Positions 1 to 5,038 of a stretch of DNA of 5,038 bases are shown in pieces; position 1 is the first letter of the stretch; each line of letters starts with the position of its first letter. The DNA comes from Actinomycetes bacterium. GTDB taxonomy: Bacteria; Actinomycetota; Acidimicrobiia; Acidimicrobiales; Microtrichaceae. Location of the stretch: contig JAEZAI010000550.1 of assembly GCA_023427825.1 (NCBI GenBank), forward strand, positions 1 through 5,038, read 5' to 3'. The notes under the pieces were generated by a model, which saw only the letters and a program-made list of their open reading frames with translations, ran no database searches and was not told the origin of the DNA. Made by a program: the position numbers and the translations under genes.

Positions 1-123
1 GCCGCCGACAGCATCAACGAGCTGTCCGAGAAGTACACCGGTGGCCCCTACGGCATGGGTCCCACCGACGTCCGGGTGATCCTGTTCATCGACGTCCAGC
101 GGGTCCACAAGAGCGGGTTCTGA
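1..123 (+). CDS. C-terminal fragment, probable PPOX-fold (pyridoxamine 5'-phosphate oxidase family) protein
   Basis: The frame is open from base 1 and ends at TGA 121-123, so 40 residues of the C-terminus are visible and the start lies left of the window. The fragment has an INELSEKYTGGPYG stretch followed by a beta-strand-like DVRVILFIDVQRVHKSGF ending. A 'S-x-KYTG...' turn leading into a final hydrophobic strand with an aromatic last residue is how many small flavin- or F420-binding split-barrel proteins of the PPOX superfamily end. That is recognition of a pattern from a short piece, not proof. If correct, the protein would be a cytoplasmic oxidoreductase or cofactor-binding protein of about 130-160 residues. 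The cofactor and substrate cannot be told from this end. It converges with the amidase gene, with only 25 bp between the two stop codons. Confidence 0.55.
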   Translation, partial: AADSINELSEKYTGGPYGMGPTDVRVILFIDVQRVHKSGF

Positions 124-154
124 CCGCTGCCGGCACGGCCGTCGCCGGTCAGGG
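118..154. terminator. Bidirectional hairpin in the convergent 25-bp gap, including both stop codons
   Basis: The arms pair around a centre at base 136. CTGACCG (120-126) pairs with CGGTCAG (146-152), then TG 128-129 with CG 143-144 (one G-T wobble), then CGGC (131-134) with GCCG (138-141), closing on the 3-nt loop ACG. Only C127/C145 and C130/T142 fail to pair. The TGA of the + gene and the TGA of the − gene are exact partners in the outer stem. There is no T tract on either side, which is usual for hairpin terminators of high-GC actinobacteria. The terminator role is inferred from position and fold. Confidence 0.6.
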
Positions 155-1507
155 GATCGCGAACGGCTCGAAGCCGGGCGCGACCAGCGGCCACGGCCGC
201 ACCTGCTCGAGCAACTCGGCCACGCCGAGCGCCAGCCCGTCGGCCCACCGCGGCGCGACCAGCTGCAACCCCATCGGCAACCCGTCCTCACCGAGCCCCA
301 TCGGCACGCTGAGGGCGGGGTGCCCGGTGAGGTTGAGGTCGGGCGTGTTCACCGCGATCGTCGGGTCGCCCCGCACCGAGCCGGCGTCCGTGGGAGTCGG
401 GCCATCGGGCGGCCAGCCCCGCACGTTCAACGTCGGCAGGGCCAGCACGCCGTCGGGTCCGATGGCCGCGTCGATCCGAGCAGCCACCTCGTGGCGTCGG
501 CGATTGGCCGCCAGGTAGTCCGCGGTGGACACCGAGATGCCCACGCGCAGCATCTCCTGGAGCGAGTCGTCGAACGTGTCCCACCGCTCGCGCTCGTCGG
601 CCAGGCTGTGCGCCAGCTCGCACGTGGCGATGACGTACCAGTCGCCCAGGCTCTGGTTGTCGCTCGGCGCTGCGATCCGCTCGACCTCCATCCCCGCCCC
701 GGTCAGCGCGTCGAGCGACGCCTCGTAGGCGGCTTCCACCACGGGGTCGACGTCGGCCCGGAACGTCCGGCACGCCAGCACCCGGCGGGGCCGGGTCGGC
801 GTGAACTGACCGGGCGCCGTGGGCGCGGACAGCCAGTCGCCGGCGGCCGGTCCGGCGACCACCTGGGCCTGGTAGGCCACGTCCGCGACCGTGTGGCCGG
901 TCACGCCCTGGGTCGACAGCTCCATCCAGCGGGGCAGCACGTTGCGTCCGATCGACCCGGTGGTGGGCTTGAGCCCGACCAACCCGCACAGCGCGGCGGG
1001 GATGCGCACGCTGCCGCCACCGTCGGACGTGGTGGCGATCGGCACGAAGCCGGCGGCGAGCGCGGCGGTCGATCCGCCGCTGGAACCGCCGGGCGAGAAG
1101 TCGGTGTTCCACGGGTTGCGAGTGGCCCCGAACAACAGGTTGGACGTGAACGGTGCGTGGCCGAAGGCCGGCGAGTTCGTGCGGCCGACGACGATCGCGC
1201 CCGCCTCGCGCAACCGGGCGACGACCACGTCGTCGACGTCGTCGACCGGTGCGTCGGCGTGCATCGTGACGCCGTAGGTGGTGACGGATCCCTTGCAGCG
1301 CGCCATGTCCTTGACGAGCACGGGGAGCCCGGCCAGCGCGCCCGAGCCGGCGGGCGCGGCGGCGGCCCGGCGCGCGGACTCGGCCTCCACCCGGACGACG
1401 GCGCCGATCGGCCCGTCGCCGGCGTCGATCCTGCGGATCGCCTCGTCGACCAGCTCGAGTGGGGTGACGGCGCCGCTGCGCACGGCCTGGGACAGCTCGC
1501 TCAGCAT
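149..1507 (-). CDS. Amidase-signature family hydrolase
   Basis: This is a complete 452-residue enzyme, a usual length for the amidase signature (AS) family, which hydrolyses carboxylic amides to acid and ammonia or amine in the cytoplasm. The Ser-cisSer-Lys triad is visible: Lys66 in GLPVLVKDM, the cis-Ser142 in the PGGSSGGS loop (139-146), and nucleophile Ser166 in [21 protein letters not shown] (from 161). The 24-residue spacing between the serines matches known members. The C-terminal segment around 395-419 ([10 protein letters not shown] ... GLPMGLQLV) is the normal AS substrate-cleft region. No signal peptide is seen. It does not carry GatA-specific context (no gatB or gatC nearby), so a role in tRNA amidation is unlikely, and the substrate is unknown. 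The ATG at 1505-1507 has no convincing Shine-Dalgarno sequence but lies 7 nt after a TAGCGT box, which supports this start as leaderless. It is divergent from the unknown gene at 1587. Confidence 0.93.
   Translation of the reverse strand: MLSELSQAVRSGAVTPLELVDEAIRRIDAGDGPIGAVVRVEAESARRAAAAPAGSGALAGLPVLVKDMARCKGSVTTYGVTMHADAPVDDVDDVVVARLREAGAIVVGRTNSPAFGHAPFTSNLLFGATRNPWNTDFSPGGSSGGSTAALAAGFVPIATTSDGGGSVRIPAALCGLVGLKPTTGSIGRNVLPRWMELSTQGVTGHTVADVAYQAQVVAGPAAGDWLSAPTAPGQFTPTRPRRVLACRTFRADVDPVVEAAYEASLDALTGAGMEVERIAAPSDNQSLGDWYVIATCELAHSLADERERWDTFDDSLQEMLRVGISVSTADYLAANRRRHEVAARIDAAIGPDGVLALPTLNVRGWPPDGPTPTDAGSVRGDPTIAVNTPDLNLTGHPALSVPMGLGEDGLPMGLQLVAPRWADGLALGVAELLEQVRPWPLVAPGFEPFAIP
1228..1245. 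repeat. Two tandem copies of a 9-mer inside the amidase gene
   Basis: CGTCGTCGA occurs twice back to back (1228-1236 and 1237-1245). On the − strand it encodes the VDDVDD run at about residues 88-93 of the amidase, just before the [18 protein letters not shown] segment. It keeps the frame. It could be a small slippage duplication in a surface loop or simple codon bias for GAC and GTC. Confidence 0.5.
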
Positions 1508-1514
1508 CGCGCCG

Positions 1515-1520
1515 ACGCTA
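1515..1520 (-). promoter_or_regulatory. Candidate −10 box (TAGCGT) of a leaderless amidase transcript
   Basis: On the − strand TAGCGT ends 7 nt before the amidase ATG. It fits the TANNNT −10 consensus at the spacing that puts the transcription start at or near the A of ATG. No Shine-Dalgarno sequence is present. A matching −35 hexamer at 16-18 nt is not evident; TTGCCG lies 21 nt upstream, which is too far. The same hexamer appears at almost the same distance from the GNAT start. Confidence 0.4.
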
Positions 1521-1543
1521 CCGACCGCTCGACCGCCGGAACG

Positions 1544-1566
1544 GCAAGGGACGGGTCGACCCTTGC
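1544..1566. promoter_or_regulatory. Overlapping palindromes in the divergent region, candidate operator
   Basis: GCAAGGG (1544-1550) and CCCTTGC (1560-1566) form a perfect 7-bp inverted repeat with a 9-bp spacer. Nested in it, off-centre, is the perfect 10-bp palindrome GGGTCGACCC (1553-1562). Both lie between the amidase and the divergent unknown gene, overlapping the candidate −35 hexamer of the latter. Dimeric regulators typically bind such arms, so one protein could control both directions. No regulator gene is in the window, so the binding partner is unknown. Confidence 0.4.
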
Positions 1567-1591
1567 GGAGTCACAATGCTGACCCTATGTT
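1563..1591 (+). promoter_or_regulatory. Candidate promoter TTGCGG-N17-TATGTT for the unknown + strand gene
   Basis: TTGCGG (1563-1568) and TATGTT (1586-1591) are separated by 17 bp, the optimal spacing for a housekeeping sigma-70-type promoter. The −10 ends 7 nt before the ATG at 1599, the leaderless arrangement. If the promoter is real, the earlier ATG at 1587 lies inside the −10 box and would not be in the mRNA, so translation would begin at 1599. Confidence 0.4.
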
Positions 1592-2183
1592 GTTCGGTAT
1601 GCCTAACTCACGGGAACCGGGGGAATCGTCGTCGCTCGAGGCGCGCCGCGTGCCCAGGTCGGTGCTCCGGGAGGCGATCGCGCTCGTCCACACCGTGGCC
1701 GGAGCTGAGCTGCGGCTGGTGACCGAGCGGGGCGAGCTGCTGGTGGGCCGTGGTCCTGACTGCGAGCTCTCGCCGTGCGAGCTCCGCCAGGCCTTCCTCG
1801 CCGCGTCCGCACCCGGCGCGCCCGACTGCTTCCGGGCGGTGCACGACCTCGAGATCGGGGGTTCGCTGCGCGACCTCGGCGGCGGCATGTACGGGCTCTG
1901 GCCGAGCGACGGCTCGCCCGCGCACCGTTGGTTCGCGACCACGCTGCATCCTGGCGACATCGTCGAGCTCGTCGAGGGCTGCGACCTGGACGTACCCGAC
2001 GACGCGATGAACGCGGGCGTCGCCACGGACACGCCGCTCGGCGTCTCCGCGGTCGACGTCTCGCCGTCGAAGGCCCACTTCGCCGACCGTCTGGACGAGG
2101 TGGCGCGCTGGTTCCTGGACCGCTGCGTGGTGGAGGAGCTCGTGCAACAGGTCGAGGCGGCGGCCGTCACACCCGGCGGCTGA
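1587..2183 (+). CDS. Uncharacterised protein of about 198 residues (194 if started at 1599)
   Basis: I do not recognise the family. The frame reads through without stops and lies between two genes whose ends it respects, so it is a credible gene. Counting from the ATG at 1587, residues 6-25 are Ser/Arg/Glu-rich and probably disordered. Residues 26-38 look helical, and 41-54 (ELRLVTERGELLVG) look like a beta hairpin. Next comes a Cys-rich stretch with C59, C64 and C81. A Gly/aromatic section around 91-116 contains GGGMYGLWPSDG, followed by HPGDIVELVEG (121-131) and an acidic C-terminal helix (about 164-193). There are five Cys in all, no membrane segment and no signal peptide. A GGAG at 1567-1570 is 16 nt from the 1587 ATG, too far for a good ribosome site. 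The second ATG at 1599 sits 7 nt after a TATGTT box and is a serious alternative start. It is divergent from the amidase and convergent with the sugar kinase. I assign no function. Confidence 0.75.
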   Translation: MLFGMPNSREPGESSSLEARRVPRSVLREAIALVHTVAGAELRLVTERGELLVGRGPDCELSPCELRQAFLAASAPGAPDCFRAVHDLEIGGSLRDLGGGMYGLWPSDGSPAHRWFATTLHPGDIVELVEGCDLDVPDDAMNAGVATDTPLGVSAVDVSPSKAHFADRLDEVARWFLDRCVVEELVQQVEAAAVTPGG

Positions 2184-2199
2184 CCAGCTGACTCTCTTC

Positions 2200-2239
2200 G
2201 TTCCACCTCTTCGTCGCTGCAGCGTCGAAAAGGTGGAAC
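2200..2239. terminator. 40-bp imperfect inverted repeat between convergent genes, probable bidirectional terminator
   Basis: GTTCCACCT (2200-2208) pairs with AGGTGGAAC (2231-2239), TTCG (2210-2213) with CGAA (2226-2229), and the centre is the palindrome CGCTGCAGCG (2215-2224). Only two of the 20 position pairs mismatch (C2209/A2230 and T2214/T2225). It starts 17 nt after the stop of the unknown gene and faces the kinase stop from the other side. No T run follows on either strand. The long symmetrical stem and convergent position favour a terminator; a protein-binding palindrome is the alternative. Confidence 0.6.
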
Positions 2240-2241
2240 AG

Positions 2242-2276
2242 AACCCGGGCCTCGGAGCGTCGGGCCGCGCCGGGTT
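2242..2276 (-). terminator. Second stem-loop just after the kinase stop codon
   Basis: AACCCGG (2242-2248) and CCGGGTT (2270-2276) are perfect 7-bp arms with a 21-nt GC-rich loop. On the − strand the stem begins 5 nt after the kinase TGA (2282-2284), a fitting place for a transcription end or mRNA-stabilising hairpin. There is no T tract. The loop is long, so this is weaker than the neighbouring 40-bp repeat. Confidence 0.35.
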
Positions 2277-2281
2277 GCGGG

Positions 2282-3883
2282 TCAGCGCCGGCCGGCCAGG
2301 CGGTGGAGCCGGTGCGAGACGCCCTTGAGCTTCTTGTGCAGACCGACGAACTCCCGTTGGCGCTCCTCGTAGAGCGCGGCGGCGTCGGGGTCGGGTCGGA
2401 AGACCCGGTCGATGGTGGCGCAGGCCGCCACGTTCCGGGCGTCGAGGTGCCCGGTCACCAGGCCGGCGAACAGCGCCGCACCTCGGACGTTCGCCACCAG
2501 CGGCTGCGCCACCCGGTGGATCGGACGGCCGATCACATCGGCGTGGATCTGGCACCACACGTCGGACTGGGCGCCGCCGCCGATGCCCCGCAGGTCGACG
2601 ATCGGGTGCTTGAGCACCTGCTCCGACACGTCGAGCAACCAGCGCACCTGGTGCGCGACGCCCTCGAGCACCGCCCTCACCATCTCGGCGCGGCCGGTGT
2701 CGATGTCGATGTTGAGGAACGCGGCTCGCACGGCCGTGTCCGCGTTGGGCGAGCGCATGCCCTTGAGCCACGGCGTGAACACCACGCCGCCCGCGCCGGG
2801 CGCCACCGACGCCGCCACCCGGTCCAGGTCCTTGAGCGACGGCGCGGCGCCGGGGGTGAGGCCGTCGTCGGGCGCCACGACCATGTCGAGCAGCCACTCC
2901 ATGCTGGCGCCGCCCGAGTCGTGGTTGTTGACCAGCACGTACTGGCCTTCGAGCGCGGCCGGGAACGTGGCCATCTGGTTCATCAGCGACGTGCGCTTGG
3001 TGCGCGTGTGGCAGCCGACCCAGGCAGAGGTGCTGATCGAGAGGTGGCCGTGGTAGTCGGCCACCGCGCCCGAGCCGAGCGTGGCGGCGTGCAGGTCGGG
3101 CAGGCCGGTCACCACCGGGATGCCCGACGGGATCCCGAGCTGGTCGGCCACCTCGGGCAGCACGCCGCCGACCACCGAGCGGATGGGCTGCAACGGCGGC
3201 AGCCGGTCGATGTCGGTCCCCGCGTACCGCGCCAGCAGCGGGTCGTAGTCGACCACGTCGAGCACGCGGTTGTCGGTGAGGAAGCTGGCGAGCATGGACG
3301 CCTGGGTCGCAGCGACCTTGCCGGTGAGGCGCAGGTTCAGGAAGTCGACCGGCTCCATGAAGTGAGCGGTGCGGGCGTACACGTCGGGCTGCTCGTGGCG
3401 GATCCACAGCCGCTGGCCCATCGGGTCGTTGCCGAGCGGGCTGGGTGCGCCGCCGGTGCGTCGGATGAACTCCATCACCACCCGGGGTCGGTAGCCCTCG
3501 ACGGCGAGCGTGCCGCCGAGCTGACGAGCGGCCAACCAGCGGGCCCGCTGGTCGAGCCAGAGGATGCAGTCGCCGGCGGGCTGGCCGTCGGCGTCGACCG
3601 GCACCGTCGATCCCCACTGTCCGGTGCACGCCACGGCCACGATCTGGTCGGGTCGGACGGTGCCGCGCTCGGACAGCACCTGCGACGACGCCACGACGGC
3701 GTCCCACCAGTTGTTCGCGTCCTCCACCGCCGAGCCGTCGGAGCCGGTGCGGATGGCCACGCGCCGGTGGTCGTGGTCGATGACCTCGCCGGCGAGCGAC
3801 ACGTAGGACGTCTTCGGACCGCCGGTCCCCAGGTCGATCGCCAGGACGACCTGGTCGTGGCGGCCGGACTCGGCCGTGCTCAC
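2282..3883 (-). CDS. FGGY-family carbohydrate kinase (xylulokinase-like, substrate unknown)
   Basis: At 533 residues this is typical for FGGY kinases, which transfer phosphate from ATP to a sugar, polyol or related compound in the cytoplasm. The N-terminal actin-like domain opens with AIDLGTGGPKTSYV (15-28), the phosphate-binding loop. CTGQWGSTVPVD (86-97) and ILWLDQRA (107-114) line the substrate side, and Asp263 in GLPDLHAA is the expected catalytic base. The C-terminal domain starts around 270 and holds VVFTPWLKGMRSPNAD (367-382) and the adenosine-site motif GIGGGAQSDVWCQIHADV (433-450). Where xylulokinases usually have SGQMHG, this has TGQWGS, so the sugar cannot be assigned. I chose the GTG at 3881-3883: it overlaps the GNAT stop as GTGA, an AGGA lies 9 nt upstream, and the conserved domain starts a few residues later. 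An ATG at 3940 would add 19 Pro/Arg-rich residues and deepen the overlap to 61 nt, which is less likely. Confidence 0.9.
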   Translation of the reverse strand: MSTAESGRHDQVVLAIDLGTGGPKTSYVSLAGEVIDHDHRRVAIRTGSDGSAVEDANNWWDAVVASSQVLSERGTVRPDQIVAVACTGQWGSTVPVDADGQPAGDCILWLDQRARWLAARQLGGTLAVEGYRPRVVMEFIRRTGGAPSPLGNDPMGQRLWIRHEQPDVYARTAHFMEPVDFLNLRLTGKVAATQASMLASFLTDNRVLDVVDYDPLLARYAGTDIDRLPPLQPIRSVVGGVLPEVADQLGIPSGIPVVTGLPDLHAATLGSGAVADYHGHLSISTSAWVGCHTRTKRTSLMNQMATFPAALEGQYVLVNNHDSGGASMEWLLDMVVAPDDGLTPGAAPSLKDLDRVAASVAPGAGGVVFTPWLKGMRSPNADTAVRAAFLNIDIDTGRAEMVRAVLEGVAHQVRWLLDVSEQVLKHPIVDLRGIGGGAQSDVWCQIHADVIGRPIHRVAQPLVANVRGAALFAGLVTGHLDARNVAACATIDRVFRPDPDAAALYEERQREFVGLHKKLKGVSHRLHRLAGRR

Positions 3884-3896
3884 GCGACGAGGTCCT
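3880..3896 (-). promoter_or_regulatory. GTGA stop-start overlap with upstream AGGA ribosome site
   Basis: On the − strand the kinase start GTG (3883-3881) and the GNAT stop TGA (3882-3880) share two bases, forming GTGA. AGGA (+ strand TCCT 3893-3896) lies 9 nt before the GTG, inside the last codons of the GNAT gene. This layout indicates translational coupling and fixes the kinase start. Confidence 0.75.
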
Positions 3897-4188
3897 GGTC
3901 GTCCGGGTGCTCCTCGAGCCACGACCGGACGAACGGGCACGTCGGGATGATCCGGGCGCCTCGTGACCGGAGATCCTCGAGTACCGCCGGCACCAGCACC
4001 GAGCCCAGACCGCGACCGCGGTGGTCCGTCGAGATCACCGTGTGCTGCAGATCCCGCAGCAGCGGCACGCCGTCGCCGCCACCGTCATCGACCGGCCGGT
4101 CGGTGTACGACAGGTAGCCGAGCAGCTCCCCGTCCTCGAGCAGCTCGTACCGGTGCATCGCGTCGACGTCCACGACCTCCATCGCCAT
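3880..4188 (-). CDS. Small GNAT-family N-acetyltransferase (COG2388 / NATD1-like)
   Basis: This 102-residue single-domain protein has the length normal for the COG2388 subgroup of GCN5-related acetyltransferases. Residues 13-28 (RYELLEDGELLGYLSY) form the first beta strands. HTVISTDHRGRGLGSVLV (49-66) contains the acetyl-CoA pyrophosphate-binding loop, of R-x-x-G-x-G type, as RGRGLG. ARIIPTCPFVRSWLEEHPD (78-96) is the diagnostic C-terminal motif, with the CPFV...HP pattern. The family would transfer acetyl from acetyl-CoA to an amine, but acceptors are mostly unknown. The ATG at 4186-4188 is 8 nt downstream of a TAGCGT box; the third residue is also Met (ATG at 4180-4182) and cannot be excluded as the start. 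No good Shine-Dalgarno sequence is present. The stop overlaps the kinase start, so the two proteins are probably made together, although no functional link between them is known to me. Confidence 0.88.
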   Translation of the reverse strand: MAMEVVDVDAMHRYELLEDGELLGYLSYTDRPVDDGGGDGVPLLRDLQHTVISTDHRGRGLGSVLVPAVLEDLRSRGARIIPTCPFVRSWLEEHPDDQDLVA

Positions 4189-4196
4189 GGGCCGAC

Positions 4197-4202
4197 ACGC
4201 TA
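4197..4202 (-). promoter_or_regulatory. Candidate −10 box (TAGCGT) of a leaderless GNAT-kinase transcript
   Basis: On the − strand TAGCGT ends 8 nt before the GNAT ATG (4188). It matches TANNNT and is identical to the box in front of the amidase. A −35 hexamer is not recognisable at 16-18 nt. If functional, the GNAT-kinase pair has its own start of transcription, separate from the desaturase. Confidence 0.4.
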
Positions 4203-4218
4203 CTTCCGGCGCTCGGAC

Positions 4219-4241
4219 GCGGCCCCATGCGCTCGGGCCGC
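4219..4241 (-). terminator. Stem-loop between desaturase and GNAT genes, probable terminator of the desaturase
   Basis: GCGGCCC (4219-4225) and GGGCCGC (4235-4241) are perfect 7-bp GC-only arms with a 9-nt loop. The stem starts 10 nt after the desaturase stop (4252-4254) and ends before the candidate GNAT promoter. No T tract follows. The fold and position suit a terminator, but GC-only palindromes arise easily in DNA of this composition. Confidence 0.45.
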
Positions 4242-4251
4242 CGGCGCGGCG

Positions 4252-5038
4252 TCAGGGCAGCGCCATGCGGACCAGCCGCTTGACCACCGAGCCGAACTGC
4301 CGGGGCAGCGATCCGGTGACGTACGGCAGCCCGTACCGCTCGCACGCGTCGCGCACCTTGGGGGCGATCTCCGCGTACCGGTTGCTCGGCAGGTCGGGGA
4401 AGAGGTGGTGCTCGATCTGGTAGCTGAGGTTGCCGGTCATCAGGTCCATCAGCCGGCCGCCCGAGATGTTCGCCGAACCGATCACCTGCCGCACGTACCA
4501 GCCGTTGCGGTCCTCGGCGACCACGTCGTCGACCGTGAACGTGGGGACGGGCCCGGGGAAGTGGCCGCAGAAGATGACCGTGAAGGCCCAGAGGTTGCGG
4601 GTCAGGTTGGCGACCATGTTGCCGGCGAGCACGGGCAGGAAGAACGGGCCGGCGAGGAGCGGGTAGGCGACGTAGTCCTTGAGGACCTGCTTGCGCGCCT
4701 TCTCGGCGACCTCGTTCAGCCGGGCCCGGGACGTCTCACGGTCCGCTCGGCCGTTGAGCAGCCGCTCGACCTCCACGTCGTGCAGCGCCACGCCCCACTG
4801 GAAGAGGCACGCGAGGACCGCGGCGTACACCGGCTGGGCCAGGTACACCGGGTGCCACTTCTGGTCCTCGGTGATGCGCAGCAGGCCGTAGCCCACGTCG
4901 CGGTCCTTGTGGAGGACGTTGGTCCAGACGTGGTGGATCTGGTTGTGGGTGTGCTTCCACTGCTCGGACGGGCACGTGTTGTCCCACTCCCAGGTGGTGG
5001 AGTGGATCTCGGGGTCACGCATCCAGTCCCACTGGCCG
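4252..5038 (-). CDS. Membrane fatty acid desaturase, C-terminal part (DesA3-like)
   Basis: The gene runs off the right edge; 261 residues remain and the N-terminus with the first His box is missing. The visible part begins GQWDWMRDPEIHSTTWEWD, continuous with the frame beyond the internal Met (ATG 5022), so that Met is not the true start. Counting from it, the second His box is HNQIHH (26-31) followed by TN and KDRDVGYG. Hydrophobic stretches lie at about 59-80 and 118-152, with the conserved CGHFPG at 152-157. The third box QIEHH (202-206) is followed by LFPDLPSNRYAEIAP. These His residues bind the di-iron centre that inserts a double bond into an acyl chain in the membrane with electrons from a reductase. 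The overall pattern resembles mycobacterial DesA3, a stearoyl-CoA delta-9 desaturase; the exact regiospecificity here is inferred, not shown. The end at Pro256 (VRMALP) looks natural. Confidence 0.93.
   Translation of the reverse strand, partial: GQWDWMRDPEIHSTTWEWDNTCPSEQWKHTHNQIHHVWTNVLHKDRDVGYGLLRITEDQKWHPVYLAQPVYAAVLACLFQWGVALHDVEVERLLNGRADRETSRARLNEVAEKARKQVLKDYVAYPLLAGPFFLPVLAGNMVANLTRNLWAFTVIFCGHFPGPVPTFTVDDVVAEDRNGWYVRQVIGSANISGGRLMDLMTGNLSYQIEHHLFPDLPSNRYAEIAPKVRDACERYGLPYVTGSLPRQFGSVVKRLVRMALP

Noticed and set aside
320..1582. Long open + strand frame (420 codons) antisense to the amidase
   Set aside because: Its translation is rich in Arg, Gly, His and Asp with no recognisable domain, and the opposite strand encodes an amidase with all catalytic motifs. 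Long antisense open frames are expected at this GC content.
1571..2206. Alternative − strand frame (211 codons) opposite the unknown gene
   Set aside because: Its product is Ser/Arg/Thr-rich and compositionally biased, and it would run over the 2200 hairpin and into the amidase promoter region. The + frame has a balanced protein composition and a suitable promoter, so I prefer it, though the family being unknown leaves a little doubt.
1608..3707. Very long − strand frame (699 codons) spanning the unknown gene, the hairpin and the kinase
   Set aside because: It reads the kinase in the wrong frame and runs through the convergent gap. Its product is Arg/Pro/Ala-rich low-complexity sequence without motifs.
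2303..4117. Long + strand frame (604 codons) opposite the kinase and GNAT genes
   Set aside because: The product is His/Arg/Val-rich with no domain, and the − strand genes in the same place show clear conserved motifs.
4206..4247. CCGGCGC occurring directly repeated at 4206-4212 and 4241-4247 in the desaturase-GNAT gap
   Set aside because: A 7-bp GC-only repeat is expected by chance in such DNA, and nothing else marks it as a binding site.
1..5038. Mobile elements, CRISPR arrays, tRNA or rRNA genes, defence or toxin-antitoxin systems
   Set aside because: I looked for transposase-like proteins, terminal repeats, regularly spaced repeats, tRNA-like ends and small paired ORFs and found none. 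All bases are accounted for by ordinary metabolic genes and short gaps.

Overview
The window is high-GC DNA with dense coding and no mobile element, RNA gene or CRISPR array that I can see. The proteins point to an actinobacterium. The membrane desaturase closely resembles the mycobacterial DesA3 type, and several starts carry TANNNT boxes 7-8 nt upstream of ATG, the layout expected for leaderless actinobacterial mRNAs. An Acidimicrobiia-like (Ilumatobacter-type) host is my guess, but the sequence does not prove it.

Layout, left to right: (1) the last 40 codons of a + strand gene, probably a pyridoxamine-5'-phosphate-oxidase-fold (PPOX) protein, ending at 123; (2) a complete − strand amidase-signature hydrolase, 149-1507, convergent with it across a 25-bp gap that folds into a hairpin containing both stop codons; (3) a 79-bp divergent control region, 1508-1586, with overlapping palindromes and promoter-like boxes; (4) a + strand gene of about 194-198 codons that I do not recognise, 1587-2183; (5) a 98-bp convergent gap with a 40-bp imperfect inverted repeat plus a second smaller stem-loop; (6) a − strand series consisting, in transcription order, of the 3' part of a fatty acid desaturase (runs off the right edge), a small COG2388-type GNAT acetyltransferase, and an FGGY-family carbohydrate kinase whose GTG start overlaps the GNAT stop by 4 nt (GTGA).

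The GNAT and kinase genes are almost certainly co-transcribed and translationally coupled. The desaturase sits 63 bp upstream of the GNAT gene, but that gap contains a stem-loop and a candidate leaderless promoter, so it is probably a separate unit. The amidase and the unknown gene share a divergent control region and may share a regulator. No obvious pathway joins all the genes. I see no defence, toxin-antitoxin, biosynthetic or other clearly novel system. The best leads are the unknown protein, the palindromic control region in front of it, and the leaderless-promoter pattern.
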